From contig CM048839.1 in NCBI GenBank assembly GCA_026545765.1, forward strand, positions 53,986,677 to 54,050,676: a DNA stretch of 64,000 nucleotides, given 5' to 3'. The notes under the pieces were generated by a model that had not been told where the DNA came from, searched no databases, and was given only the letters and a program-made list of their open reading frames with translations. The position numbers and the translations under genes were made by a program. The stretch's first letter is position 1, and each line of letters begins with the position of its first letter. Positions 1-11,639 of the stretch are shown piece after piece. Origin of the DNA: Plantago major (lineage: Eukaryota > Streptophyta > Magnoliopsida > Lamiales > Plantaginaceae).

Positions 1-601
1 TGATTCTTTGATGGTGGTTGTTCGTAATGATTATGAATCGGAGAGACACAATCGATTTCCATGGAACCCTAATTTTTGGGAATTCAATTTACTAGATTAT
101 CGATTGCGTTGGGGAAATATACTAACATGCATAATCTCGAAATATTATACTTCTAATTTTAAAGTAAAAAGATTCTAAGTTATAATATAGGAGATCAATA
201 GTAAAATATTTATTTAATGGCGATGAATCTCATGTGATTTCAGATTAGACGTTGCGGATCAATTTCAGTTCAATATCAATTCATATAATTGTGAATTGGG
301 GTTTCAGTTAAAATCTATTCTGGTGATTTCGGATCTCGGATCAAGTAGTATCATCTATCAAGCATAAAAAATTGGTTGAATGGCTCGTCCTCATTTCTAA
401 ATGGGAAAAAATGAACCAACTATTATGATTTTTTAGACAAAACTGCACAGTGCATTGTCGAGTGTGATTAGAAGCCATTTATTAACTTGATTGTTATGGT
501 TATGAGCAATAACTTATAGGAATTCACCAGATAAGGTAATAAGACTATTGTCAATGGGTCACGGTGCCAGTCGCGATGACAAAAGTGGAGTGATGGAAAA
601 T
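1..601. other. AT-rich spacer, no gene seen
   Basis: I see no coding region, RNA gene or terminal repeat that can be supported. A plus-strand frame at 548-793 is the antisense shadow of the minus-strand gene fragment that begins at 602. Confidence 0.6.
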
Positions 602-1163
602 TTATTTACGATATTTTTCCCAATAGATCGACCATTCAACTTTGACTTGTATCTCGCACGAGCCAATATCTACAATTACCATGCCTTCACCTGCGTATCC
701 AGGGATGAATTTCAACTCTTTTACAATCTCATCATGCTCTATATAAACTATGAGAGACTCGGTTTGCTTATTAACACAGATAGTTTGGCGTGAGAGCACA
801 AAAATGAAGTTGTGAACTTCAACGGACGTACACCTTATCACCTCTGGAGTCCAGTAGCACAACCTTCATGTCGTCGTCACACGGTGATGACTCATCCTTG
901 GAGGCATAGGCAGTAAAAAAATAGCGGCCATGGAGAAACCCATCCTGTAGTTGGCTGCTACCAACAAGCTGCACGTTGATAGTGGCCACAATGGTGTAGG
1001 TGACAATGCTACGTGTCATCTCCAACCAGTAGCGCTTGTTGGCGTCCGTTACACCCGATGACGGGTAGCCTTTCTTACAACACTTGGATACACCAGCTTC
1101 TACGAATTCGTCATTGTAAAATTCACATGTAGGTAATTCAAATTTAATTTTGAATGTTTTCAT
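602..1163 (-). pseudogene. DUF6598-like protein, C-terminal fragment (paralogue of the gene at 28.3-30.5 kb)
   Basis: Read on the minus strand, this encodes a beta-strand-rich segment with TRSIVTYTIVATINVQL, HGRYFFTAYASK, MKVVLLDSRGDKV and FVLSRQTICVN. That order resembles the C-terminal half of the DUF6598 family (EATI.VRV, F.A.T, VLLDS...KV, LSR.VVSV), a plant family of unknown function. The match is from memory of the family pattern. A reading-frame slip near 820-860 separates the two halves, which lie in different frames. Upstream exons equivalent to those of the other copy are not visible here. The nucleotide sequence is clearly homologous to 28330-28790 over several hundred bases, so the two are paralogues on the same strand about 28 kb apart. 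It is probably a dead fragment. Confidence 0.55.
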
Positions 1164-1312
1164 GAGTGGTTTAAAGTCCTTTTGTCATTGGGTTGCATTT
1201 GATTCTGAGACTTAGATACTCCAATAAAGGAAACCCACTTCCCTTGGAATTTGTTTCAGTTTCTCTGTTCAAGAGTTGTTTACTGACTTTGTCATTGGGC
1301 TTAATACTGAGA

Positions 1313-1361
1313 TGATTATTATTATAATAATAATAATAATATAATAATAATTATTATTATT
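1313..1361. repeat. (ATT)n/(AAT)n microsatellite
   Basis: This is an uninterrupted-looking run of ATT/AAT trinucleotides, partly self-complementary. It lies just left of the fold-back element. Confidence 0.8.
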
Positions 1362-1587
1362 GTATTTTCATGTTTCTGTATAAAAATCCATTTTTGGTAT
1401 CTTAAGTTGTGACACTTAGCGTTTTGGTACCTTAAGTTGTGTATTTGTCCAATTTTGGTACTCCGTTAGTTAAACTTAACAGAAACGTTAATTTTGACCA
1501 AATTAGTAAGAATTAGCGTGAATTAGTTGATTTTTCGTCAAGTCGGCACTTGAATTAAACACACTTTTGATAAAGTATTAATATGTA

Positions 1588-2148
1588 CTCCCTCCGTTCC
1601 ATGAAAAGCTTCCTAAGGGATTGCTTTCTCTTTGTTTAAACGGGCCCAGCTTAAACGGGCTGGATGCGAATTTGGGCCCGGACGACCCATGGTAATGGCC
1701 CGACCCATTCTAAATATATTATAATTTATTTTTATATTTTTAATTAATTTTTTTAACTAGTTATATTATTTATTATTTAATATTTTACAATTTTATAATT
1801 TAATGGGTATTTCAGTCTTTTTATATTTAATGGAAATAAGAAATTGAATCGCCCTATGGTGATTCGTAGATGACGTATCAATATGTGATTAGGTGCTTGT
1901 TGTCAGGTAGGGCGAAAGCCTGCCTGACCGTAGAAAAGCCGATATTAGTTTGTGAGTGGTAGTATATTGATAAAGTTGTAAGTGAGTGATAAAATAAGTG
2001 AGAGAGTGAATTAAATGATGATAAAGTAGGAAAGAGAAATAATAAAGAATTAGTTAGTGGGATAAAAACTTTCCTTTTTTGGGTTAGGAAGTTTCTAACG
2101 AAACACCAAAAAAGGAAAGTTAGGAAACTTTTAATGGAGCGGAGGGAG
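1588..2148. mobile_element. Stowaway-type MITE (Tc1/mariner), 561 bp, TA target duplication
   Basis: It begins CTCCCTCCGTTCC and ends with the inverted GGAGCGGAGGGAG. It is flanked by TA on both sides (1586-1587 and 2149-2150), the classic Stowaway signature. It lies inside the fold-back element, so it inserted later. It is larger than a typical Stowaway, and the GC-rich block at about 1640-1710 (with GGGCCCGGACGACCC) may be a further insertion. Confidence 0.8.
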
Positions 2149-2159
2149 TATTAATTAAA

Positions 2160-2640
2160 AAATAATTATTTGATTAATATTTTATTAATAGTAATAAATT
2201 TTTATTATTATTATTATTCAATTTTCCATTGATCATGAAACTTATTTATTGATATTCGTTGATTTTTCATTGATGATGAATTATTTTTTTAATTAAAATA
2301 TATTAATATTAATATTTTTTTAATATTAGTACATTTTCATTGATAATGAATTAAATTTTTTTTAAAATTTCTTAATATTTTATTAATGTTATTAATTTTT
2401 ATCAATATTAATTGATTTTCCATTGATCATGATTTTATTAATTAAAATTTATTAATATTTATTTATATTAGTCGATTTTTCATTGATCATGAATTAGTTT
2501 TTTATTTATATTAGTCAATTTTTCATTACTCATGATTTTTTTTAAAATTTATTAATATATTATTAATATCAATAATTTTTTATTAATATTAGTCGATTTT
2601 CCATTGATCATGAATTATTTTTTAATAAAACATATTAATA
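2160..2640. repeat. AT-rich irregular tandem repeat around TTTTCCATTGATCATGAA
   Basis: A motif close to GATTTTCCATTGATCATGA recurs about seven times, separated by TTAATATTTTATTAATA-type filler with a spacing of roughly 45-70 bp. It is non-coding and lies between the Stowaway MITE and the right arm of the fold-back element. Confidence 0.6.
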
Positions 2641-2931
2641 TTTTATCACGAGTGTGTTTAATTCACGTGCCGAATTGACGGAAAATCGACTAATTCACGC
2701 TAATTCTCTTACTAATTCGGTCAAAACGGAGTATCAAAATTGGACGAATATACAACTTAAGGTACCAAAATTGGACGGTTTCGTTAAGTTTGACTAACGG
2801 AGTATCAAAATTGGACGAATATACAACTTAAGGTACCAAAATTGGACGGTCACAACTTAAGGTACCAAGACGCTAAGTGTCACAACTTAAGGTACCAAAA
2901 ATGGATTTTACTAGGTTGGGGCAAATAGGCA

Positions 2932-3635
2932 TAATTGGTCCTGAAGTTTGGGGGTATAGCGTACGCAGTGCAACGTTTGTCCGCCCCGACAACTCTAGTC
3001 CCTGAGTTTGAACTTTCTAGCGTGGATAATCTTTTTGGTCCAAAATTGAACTTGAACGAATACACAACTTAAGGTACCTACACAGTTTTGACCAACACAT
3101 CCTTAGCCTTGTGAAAATCAAAATAAAGAAAAGTAAAAAATAAAATCTGAAATTCAAAAATTTAAACAAAAACAAAAATTAAAATAGAAAACATTAAATT
3201 AAAATATTAAATAAATTAAAAAACAAAATTAAAATAATTAAAGGTAAAAAGTAAAATAATAAAAAATGAATAAAAATATATCCATAAAATCTCTTCATTT
3301 TTATTTTTTTAATTTCATTTTTTAATTTATTTAATATTTTAGTTAATGATTTCTATTATATTTTTCATTTTTCTTTTAATTTTTGGGTTTTGGATTTTAT
3401 TTAGACTTTTCTTTATTCTGGAAATGACAAGGCTGCTTATGTGTGAGTCAAACTCGTGTTTGACTCGTTGACAAGGCTGACACATCAGCGGTCAGCAAGG
3501 TCAAAGTGCGATTTTTTGCTAAAAGGATCGTTCGAGCCATAAAGTTGAAAGAAAGGGACTATAGTTGCCGGCGTGGACAAACGTTGTGCTGCGTACTCCA
3601 TACCCCCAAACTTCAGGACCAATTATGCCTTTTTG
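2932..3635. mobile_element. Second inverted-repeat MITE, about 0.7 kb
   Basis: The left end (AGGCATAATTGGTCCTGAAG, then a GGGGGTAT run) reappears inverted at the right end. The similarity extends about 100 bp inward (CAACGTTTGTCC, AGTCCCT). The middle is AT-rich and non-coding. At 3053-3080 it contains the CACAACTTAAGGTACC motif of the neighbouring fold-back element, so the two families share sequence or were mixed. I found no clear target duplication. Confidence 0.6.
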
Positions 3636-3689
3636 ACTCTTGTGGTTACTAATGCTCATCCTATACCTTCTTTTTGTTGAATCAAGTTG

Positions 3690-5854
3690 TGTAACGCCCC
3701 CAAATTTTTGAGTTTTTAAAAGGAGTAAATTTCAGTCGGGACGTCGGGTGAAAGCAGAGCCGACACGTTTAGTGAAACTTGGGAAGTTACAGACGACCTT
3801 TCGTTCGAAGTTGCTGGAATAAAAATATATTTTATTCAGCAAATAAAACCACAAGATTTTCAACATTCTTGTCTTTAAAATACACACAATATAACATAAA
3901 ATGACATGAGTTTTTGAAATACACAAAAGGACATTATTTTCATTGACAAAAATCCCAAATTCCAACTACACACTTAGTTTGCTGAGTTTATCGGTCTTTC
4001 ATTCTTTGCCGCCATCTCACCTACAAGGAAGTGAATTAAAACAAGTGTGCAAAAAACCTCAATAAGTGTTCAAAGATTTTCGTGTCAAGTTTTCATTAAA
4101 ATCATAACAATAAAAATCATGAACATAAAATCCAATATAATTTCAATAACGTATACTTTTCAGAAAAATATTATTTCATGCCACTCCTTATAACCCCACA
4201 GTAAAATAGGCCTTATGTCTCCCTGATAGTCGATCAAACTATCCAGTCAGGACCCTGCCATGGTACAGGAGTGGAATTCTACGACCCAACTAAATCAATA
4301 AAGGCTTTTATCACTCGATTTAAAGGCAACGGGCAAAGGAAACCGACAAGTAGCTCGCCAGACACAACTGACCAAACTACAAGCCAATTAACCTGAACCA
4401 AACGTGCGTATCTTTCTTGAACCGTCAATCAAAGAAAAATAACAATCATGTATATAAAAAATATATATCTTTCAAAATCAGCGGAAGCATGCTAAAACTC
4501 TTTCGTGATTTGGTTTTTATGCAATAGAACGTGCATTTTGGAAACCATGCATTACTTATATATATAAGTTTAAAACATATTAAAATACCTTCCAGGTTTT
4601 GAAAATAATACATACATATAGTTTTGTAGAACACTCACATTTTGAAGGAAAGGAAAAGCAAGAACTATGAGAGTACTTGCAAGAAGAATTTGCTACTAAC
4701 TTGAATGAAAAAGACAATAGTACTTGAAGATTTTTGGGAGTAAAATACTATGAATTTTTGTGAGTATGAGTGGCTGCAAGAAGGGGGTATTTATAGGGTG
4801 GATTGAGTGAAGATGAAAGGGTTGAAGAGCTAAAATTAAATGGCAAATTTAAATGGCTTAAATTGCACTTAAAACTCATGATAAAACCAATAATAAAAGT
4901 GGCAACATAAAAGAGGCCAATCAATTTCTTTTCCAAACATTTAAATCCATCAACTAATAATAAAAGGATCATATTTAACAAGAAAAAAGAGGCAAAAACG
5001 TTTTTGGTATCACATAGGTCATTTGTACACAAAAATAAAATGTGACACATAAAAAAAATGCAACATTTAGAGCAAGTAAATTGAACTCACAATTACTAAT
5101 GCGTATGTAACAATTAAACATGCATATATAATATTTAACTTACAAGTAGACATGCATAAGTAACATAAAAGAGAGCCACACACACATAAGACATGCATGT
5201 ACATTACATAATTCAAAAGTGACTCTTCACATTATAAATCAATCAAAGAACACAAATAATTACTATTTATTGGATTGATGAATTAAAATAAAATCTCTTC
5301 ACATAAATCATCAATAAAGCACATACATAAAGACATACATTTAAATAAGATAATTAAAAAGAGACTCTTAGACTTCTAACTTAACTAACTACTATTAATA
5401 TAACATATAATGGACTCCCACGAAGGCAATTGAAGTTAATCCTTAAATATAATCAAGCCACACAAATAATGACATACATTAAAATACATAATTAAAATGG
5501 CACACTCACATTATACATCATCCAAAGCAAACAAATAAAGTCTTGAATTAAGCTAGATAATTAAAAATAAGCCATGTCACATTAATCATACATTAACAAA
5601 TTAAATAATAAGAAATCAGATTTTCATGTAGCAAAAGTACCCCCAAAATATTTTATCTTATTGTAGGGTCAATTGTACAAAATAAAACACATATCACACA
5701 TTAACAAGTTGCATAGACTTTTAAAACAAATATAATAAACATCTAAAACAATAACACAATCAAATTCAAATATATTTTCATACCAATACACTAACACAAG
5801 TAAAAGCATACAAGGACAAAAATACTAAGGTACGTCAAAATCTGGGGTGTCACA
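3690..5854 (-). repeat. LTR (3' copy) of the chromovirus-like element
   Basis: This is a 2165-bp LTR, TGTGACACCCC to GGGGCGTTACA when read on the minus strand. A TATA box (CTATAAATAC, minus strand) lies at about 4788-4797. It contains the empty site of the SINE (around 4112-4127) and the uninterrupted versions of the two other insertion sites found in the right LTR. Short minus-strand open frames inside it are not genes. Confidence 0.8.
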
Positions 5855-5981
5855 CTCACCCTCCTTAAAAGAATTTGGTCCCCAAATTTACATTTCAAAA
5901 TTTTCTAAAACATTTTCGCACAAATAAACACACTTTTAATAAATCATACAAGACCAAAAAAAAAAAAAAACCAATTTAACT
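5855..5981 (-). other. Short internal remnant of the chromovirus-like element with polypurine tract
   Basis: Directly beside the LTR, the minus strand reads TTTGGGGACCAAATTC, then TTTTAAGGAGGGTGAG: the end of pol and the polypurine tract in this family. The rest is AT-rich. No coding domain is recognisable. Confidence 0.6.
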
Positions 5982-6556
5982 TAAAAACTCTCACATTAAT
6001 GACTAAACTACCCTCGAAAGCCCAAAGTGGAATGGGGCAAGTGTCATTAATGGGCCATGGGCCTATTGAAGCCTTGGTGGCTCAATACGGACGTTACACT
6101 TTGCACGATCTGGTGGAACCCTCCCATTTTGGGTTAATCTCTATATATAGGGCACATACTTCAAGGATAATGGTAAGTCACATCAAGTCGTAAACCTTAA
6201 CCACTTCCGATTCCCGATACATTTACCGAGTAGATTTCCAGTCTAACCCATAAAAGGAGAAGATTTTGGATCTGTTCTGTCACAAGAAAAATCTAGTCGC
6301 AAGTAAAGTCTCCTTCCCGGTTTGACATCACGCAAACCGGGTATAAGGTCCTCAACCCCCCCCCCCCCTCCCTAAGCTACTTGTGCAGGTCCTCACCCTT
6401 GGCCCCTCACCGGAACGTTGGTCCTTATCGATCCTTCATCAGTTCTTGCTATTAGGCTCTTACTGCACTGGTCCTCACCTGGAAGTTCTTGGTCGTCTAG
6501 CTTTGAGTTGAGCAAGGAGTAATCATTAAACAGTTGGGGGACTCTTACCCTCAACA
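5982..6556 (+). repeat. 5' LTR of the left Tat element (shorter copy)
   Basis: It matches 20799-21320 and ends in CCCTCAACA directly before the primer-binding site. A TATA box (CTATATATAG) is at 6141-6150. A C-run at about 6357-6368 and a roughly 40-bp stretch absent from the other copy are visible length differences. Confidence 0.85.
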
Positions 6557-6558
6557 TT

Positions 6559-6577
6559 TTTGGCGCCGTCTGTGGGA
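6559..6577 (+). promoter_or_regulatory. Primer-binding site, TGGCGCCG type
   Basis: TGGCGCCGTCTGTGGGA follows the 5' LTR by four bases. The same sequence sits beside the 5' LTR of the second Tat element (about 54311-54327, minus strand). TGGCGCCG is the usual start of a plant tRNA-Asp primer site, but I could not check the match to a tRNA 3' end. Confidence 0.65.
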
Positions 6578-6608
6578 ATCATTACAAAAGGCTCCGTGCT
6601 CCTCAACA

Positions 6609-8700
6609 ATGGCGAGAACTAGATGGTCTGCAAGAACCAACACTAACGCAGTTGGTACTCCAGCTCCAAGGCAAAGGGGTAGACCTCCGACCCGGAGAGG
6701 GAGAGTGGCAAGGGCCATTTCAAGAAACGCGAATGACTATCCGAGTGATGGCCACACCGCGAGTATCTCCTCATATGAGGAAAGAGCCATTGATTCACCT
6801 CCAAGGACTCAAGTGTTAGGAGCAACAACACAAGGAGTGGAAGGACAAGTTCCTCCATCAGGAATACATGGTCCTCCTCCTGGAAGAAACTTCACTCTTC
6901 CGAATGGACAAGTCATTCACCCTAGTGATTTTGGGATGAATGAGAATCAATTTGGTCTCTTATTCACCACCATCCAAGGTTTCTTTGGGTGGAACAACCT
7001 TTAGCCTCCCCAACCCACTCCACCTCAGGCGACCCCAAGGCAAGCAGAACCTGTTCAGTCGAGGAATGAGCATCGCCTGGTCCATTAGAGGTTAGGAGAA
7101 CCTGCATAACCTGAGGACTTGAGGAACCTTCTCAACAGAAGAATCACCGCTTCCAATGAACATCGAGAGAGGAGTCCAGTGAGACCTCGAGCAGATGAAG
7201 CTGGGACTAGCTGTCATGGAGCTCGCCAGCACCAAGCGAGAGACCATATGGCTGAAAGCATCCCGTTGGTCCCCATTGATGATCTCCCTCTAGATGTGGC
7301 TATCAATACAAGGATGGGAGAGAGACTGAACGCGTAACAAATCTATCTTCAGCAGAAGGCCTTGGAGACTCAAATAGCCACTTTGGGCAAAATGGTAAAG
7401 GCACATGAGAAGGTGATGCTTAGAATCGCAAATCCTTTGTGTGATGAGATGATAAGGGAAAGGAAGCGCCCGGACTCTACCATCCCGAATCTTGAACACT
7501 ATTATGGAGATACTTGTCCAGTTGGGCACCTTACTAGATATGAGAGCAAGATGGAGACCAATGGCTTGAATGATAATATGAAGGCTCTTAACTTCTCCAC
7601 TACTCTCTTTGGAGAAGCGATGGATTGGTGGACTTCTTTGCCCAATGGCTCCATCAAGTCTTATGCTGATGTCGCCTCTCTTTTCCTAAAAAGGTTAGAG
7701 AAAGCAATGAAAAGGAAGAGGTCAGTGGAACACTTGGCGGGAGTAATCCAGAAGGAGCATGAGGATCTGAGGACCTTCCTTGATCACTTCAACGGCGAAG
7801 TACACCAAGTTGAACCTCACAGCATCAAAGAACGGGTCCGACACCTATATGCTAACACATACAACGACGAACTCAGAAAGAAGCTTTCCAATGAAGAAAT
7901 CACTACTGAAAAGTACTTGGAGGATATTTGCGAAGGAGTTCTGTGCGGTGAGAACCAATAAGAGCCGGGACCAAGAAGGCAAAAGAACCAATGAAACAAG
8001 AACTCCCTCCTCAGTCCGAGAAGTTCGAACAAAAGAAGGAATTTAGAGACAAGAGGGAGTACCGTAGGGACAGAACTCCTCCAAGAAGATATGCAGATTA
8101 TACTCGTCTCAACAGACCAAGATTCGACATCCTGGCCTCTATTGTTAAGAAAAACTTGGACATTCAATGGCCAAAGCCCGTAAGGAACAATAAGAGGAAT
8201 AGAGCTTCAAAGGAGTACTGCAGGTTCCACAAACATAAAGGCCACTCAACTGAAGATTGCATCCAGTTGAAGACAGAAATAGAAGGGTTTATAAGGAGCG
8301 GGAAGTTGAAAGAACCAGCATATGAAGAAGAGCCCTCCAGGCACCAGAGAAATGAACGAAGAAGGGAGGAGCGTGATTCAGAACCTCCGACAGGAGCCTT
8401 ACCCCCCCCCCTGGAAACTCCACCCCAACACACTCAGAGGTACCGCGGGTACCCTGAAGATGTGGAAATGGAGAACCTTCCCTACAACGGAGTTATCAAC
8501 GCTATAGCAGGGGGACCAGCTGGAGGAGAGAGTAGGAATGCAAGGGAAAGAACCGCGCAACACTTGAGAAACAACGATAGAGCCTACGCTCCACCAGCTC
8601 TGAAGGGAACAAATGCCATCACTTTCGATGACAGCGAAATTCCCCCACCAACGTCTGGTGGAGGAGACCTTAAAAATCCTGATGTTCCTTTGGTCGTCTC
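6609..8700 (+). pseudogene. gag region of the left Tat element
   Basis: The start region encodes a basic Arg/Pro-rich N-terminus (MARTRWSARTN). The middle holds the conserved retrotransposon gag core (YYGDTCPVGHLTRY, EAMDWWTSLP, EHLAGVIQKEHEDLRTFL, HSIKERVRHLYANT). The end has a zinc-knuckle-like motif, CRFHKHKGHSTEDC. The product would be the structural protein of the virus-like particle. The same order of motifs occurs in the second Tat element. Broken. Confidence 0.85.
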
Positions 8701-10110
8701 TTTAGTCATCGCCACATATAGAGTAAACAAAGTACTTGTTGACATAGGGAGTTCCTCCAACATTATCTCTAAGAGAACTGTGGAGCAGATGCGCTTGGGC
8801 GACATCCATTATGGGCGAGTCTACACCTCGCTAGTGGGGTTCGGAGGCTCTGTAGTTCGTCCCATATGAAGCATACATTTACATGTCTCTATGGGAACTT
8901 TCTTGGCAAGAGTGACTGAGACTATCCTCTTTGTGGTGGTAGACAGCGTGTTCGATTATAACGTAATACTGGGCCGCCCAGGGCTCAACCAGTTCAAAGC
9001 AATTGCCTCCCCTCTACATAATAGGGTGAAGTTTCCAACTCCGAATGGAGTGGGAGAAGAAGTAGGCAATGTTAGGGAAGCATGGGAATGTTACATCATG
9101 TCAACGAGAGGAGCCTCAACACCCGTTCTTTCGGTCACCAAAGGACCCGGAAATCCTCCCCATGCGCCTCTTACTCAAGTAAGGGAAGAGATTGGGGTTG
9201 GGGCACTCAAGGAGAAGTTCCCCAAGACTGCAAGAATGGAACCCCATGAGGACTTGAAAGAAGTCCAATTGATTGAAGGCGACACAAAAAAGATAACCCG
9301 AATCGGAACAGAGATGAGCGCTGAGGTAGAAATGAAGCTCATTACCTGCCTTCGAGACAACCACGACGTCTTCGCTTGGAGCACTGATGACCTTAAGGGG
9401 ATAGACCCGAGGATCGCAGTTCATCGTCTGAACATGGATCCTACGGTAAAACATATCCGTCAAAAGAGAAAGGACTTCGGGCCTGCCGAAGATGCTATCA
9501 TAGCAGGAGAAGTAGATAGATTAATGAAGGCAGGGCACATTGAAGAGGTTAGATACTCAGATTGGGTTTGTAACGTGGTCCTCGTCGAGAAATCTCTGGG
9601 GAAGTGGAGAATGTGCAATGACTTCACTAGGCTCAACAAGTTTTGTCCAAAGGATCCTTATCCTTTGCCCCACATTGACTAGTTAGTAGATTCCACCGCG
9701 GGATGTGTGCTCCTAAGCTTCATGGATGCCTATCAAGGCTTAACCAAATCAAAATGGCTCAAGAGGACATAAAAAGATGGCATTCTTTGCAGCAGGAGGT
9801 GTCTACAGTTTCAAAGTCATGCCGTTCGGCCTCAAGAACGCGGGCGCCACTTACCAACGGTCGGTGAACAAGATGTTCAAAGAAGAGTTGGGCAAAACTA
9901 TGGAAGTCTATGTGGACGACATGTTAGTGAAGAGCAAGACTGAGGAGCAACACATAGAGCACCTCAACATCTGCTTTTCTATCCTTAGGAAGTACGGAAT
10001 GAAGTTGAAACCCGAAAAGTGCACATTTGGTGTAAAGGGAGGAAAGTTCCTCGGATATATGGTCACGGAGAGAGAGGCATCAGCGCCAATACAGAGAAAA
10101 TAAAGGCAAT
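8700..10110 (+). pseudogene. Protease and reverse transcriptase region of the left Tat element
   Basis: An aspartic-protease signature region (VLVD.GSSSNIISKR) lies around 8735-8790. Reverse transcriptase follows at about 9470-10080, with DWVCNVVLVEKS, WRMCNDFTRLN, KVMPFGLKNAGATYQR and the catalytic YVDDML block near 9906. Together these would process the polyprotein and copy the element RNA into DNA. Broken. Confidence 0.88.
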
Positions 10111-11300
10111 CTTGGACTTGCCACAACCAAATACAGTCAATGAAGTGCAGAAGCTCCTTGGGAGAGTGATGGCTCTAAGCTGCTTCATCTCCAGGTCCGC
10201 TGAGAAAAACCTACCCTTCTTCAAAATCCTAAGGAAAGGAGACAAGTTCGAGTGGATGAGGGAATGCGAAGAGGCCTTGGATAATTTGAAGAGCTACCTC
10301 CTTTCACCCCCGCTTCTGTCCAAACCAGTAGAGGGTGAACCTCTCTATCTCTACTTGGCAAGCACTACGGAGGCCATGAGCTCCTTTCTAGTACGGATCC
10401 AAGGGAACGATCACATGCCAATCTACTACTTAAGTAACACCCTCGTAGGAGCCGAGGCTAGGTACATTAAGATTGAGAAATTGGCCTTCGCTCTAGTCTA
10501 CACGGCCCGAAGGTTGAAGCCTTACTTCAAGTCCCACCGAATTGTGGTCCTCACCAATGAGCCACTTAAGCAAGTCCTAGGCAAGCCCGACCAGTCGGGA
10601 CGCTTGTCCAAGTGGGAAATTGAGTTAAGTGAATATGATATTAGGTATCAGGCTCCTTCAGCCAAGTAAGCTCAAGTCCTTACCGACTTCCTAGTAGACT
10701 ACCCAGAAGAGACCGAAGGAAGTTCCGACAGTCTGCAAGAGGAAATGAGCCATGTGATGCTCACCCAAGAGGAAGTTATCCCAGAAGAAGAGAGAACCAA
10801 GGAAAAGGAGCCCAAAGAGAGGTTCTGTGATGATGTCCAACTCTTGGTTGAACGCCACGAACCCATGGACGACTCCCTGAGAGTGAAGCACATGTTCCTC
10901 TTGGATGAGGTAGCCGACACTTCTACACTTGCATCTTCCGTCAAGAAGCAAGCAGAGGCCTCCAATCCTCAAGATGAAGACTAAAGAGGAAACCGAGGGA
11001 TGTTGGACGTTACAAGTGGACGGATCCTCTGCTAGAAGACTTGGAGGAATAGGAATTCTCCTCGAGAGCCCTAAAGGCGCTAAGTTAGAATACGCCATCA
11101 CTCTCAACTTCAAAGTGACGAACAACGAAGCCAAATACGAGGTGCTCCTCACCGGTCTGAAAATGGCCAGGTCTCTTCAAGTGAAAAGGATCAGAGCCTA
11201 CACAGACTCTCAGCTCGTTGAGTCTCAGTTTTCCGGGTCTTTTGCCGCTAAGGGACCCAACATGATCAAGTACTTAGAGCTCCTCAAGAAAGAGTTGAGC
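10110..11300 (+). pseudogene. Two RNase H domains of the left Tat element
   Basis: The first domain (about 10200-10670) has the usual Ty3/gypsy RNase H pattern (LYLYLA, IYYLSNTL, FALVYTARRLKPYF, GRLSKWEIELSEYDI). The second (about 11000-11290) has WTLQVDGSSA, GGIGILLESP, VTNNEAKYEVLLTGL and AYTDSQLVESQ, the archaeal-type RNase H known as an extra domain of the Tat lineage. An acidic linker lies between them. This dual arrangement is the main evidence for the Tat assignment. Broken. Confidence 0.85.
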
Positions 11301-11639
11301 ACTTTGAAGTATTCACGCTGGAACGATTCAACAGGGAATGGAATGAGAAGGTTGATGCTCTTTCCAAGTACACTTATGCTTTAGGAGTTTTGGAGACAAG
11401 GACCATCATCCTGATGACTCTTGCAGATTCCTCTCTGATGAACCATGTTGATCAATTATTCCTCTTAAGTACGGAGAGGAGCGGGATGACTGACATATTC
11501 GGTTTTCTCAAAGAGGGCTCTCTGCATCAGACCCCAAAGAAGCAAGAAAGATCCTATGCCGAGCCAACAGGTACTTCATCCTGGGAGAAGATCTCTACAA
11601 GAGATCTTTCACCGGCACTCACCTAAGATGCCTTGGACC

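Larger units (their letters stand above)
1382..2910. mobile_element. Fold-back MITE with long terminal inverted repeats (possibly Mutator-like)
   Basis: The left arm (about 1382-1585) and the right arm (about 2625-2910) are inverted copies. Both contain AATCCATTTTTGGTA at the tip, followed by several CTTAAGTTGTG and CCAATTTTGGTAC motifs. The right arm carries an extra internal repetition of about 100 bp. There is no coding capacity between the arms. Inverted repeats of about 200 bp suggest a non-autonomous Mutator-like or fold-back element, but I could not find a convincing flanking duplication, so the superfamily is uncertain. A Stowaway MITE and AT-rich repeats fill the middle. Confidence 0.65.

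Noticed and set aside
548-793. Plus-strand open frame of 81 codons
   Set aside because: It is the antisense of the DUF6598-like fragment at 602-1163 and has no motif of its own.
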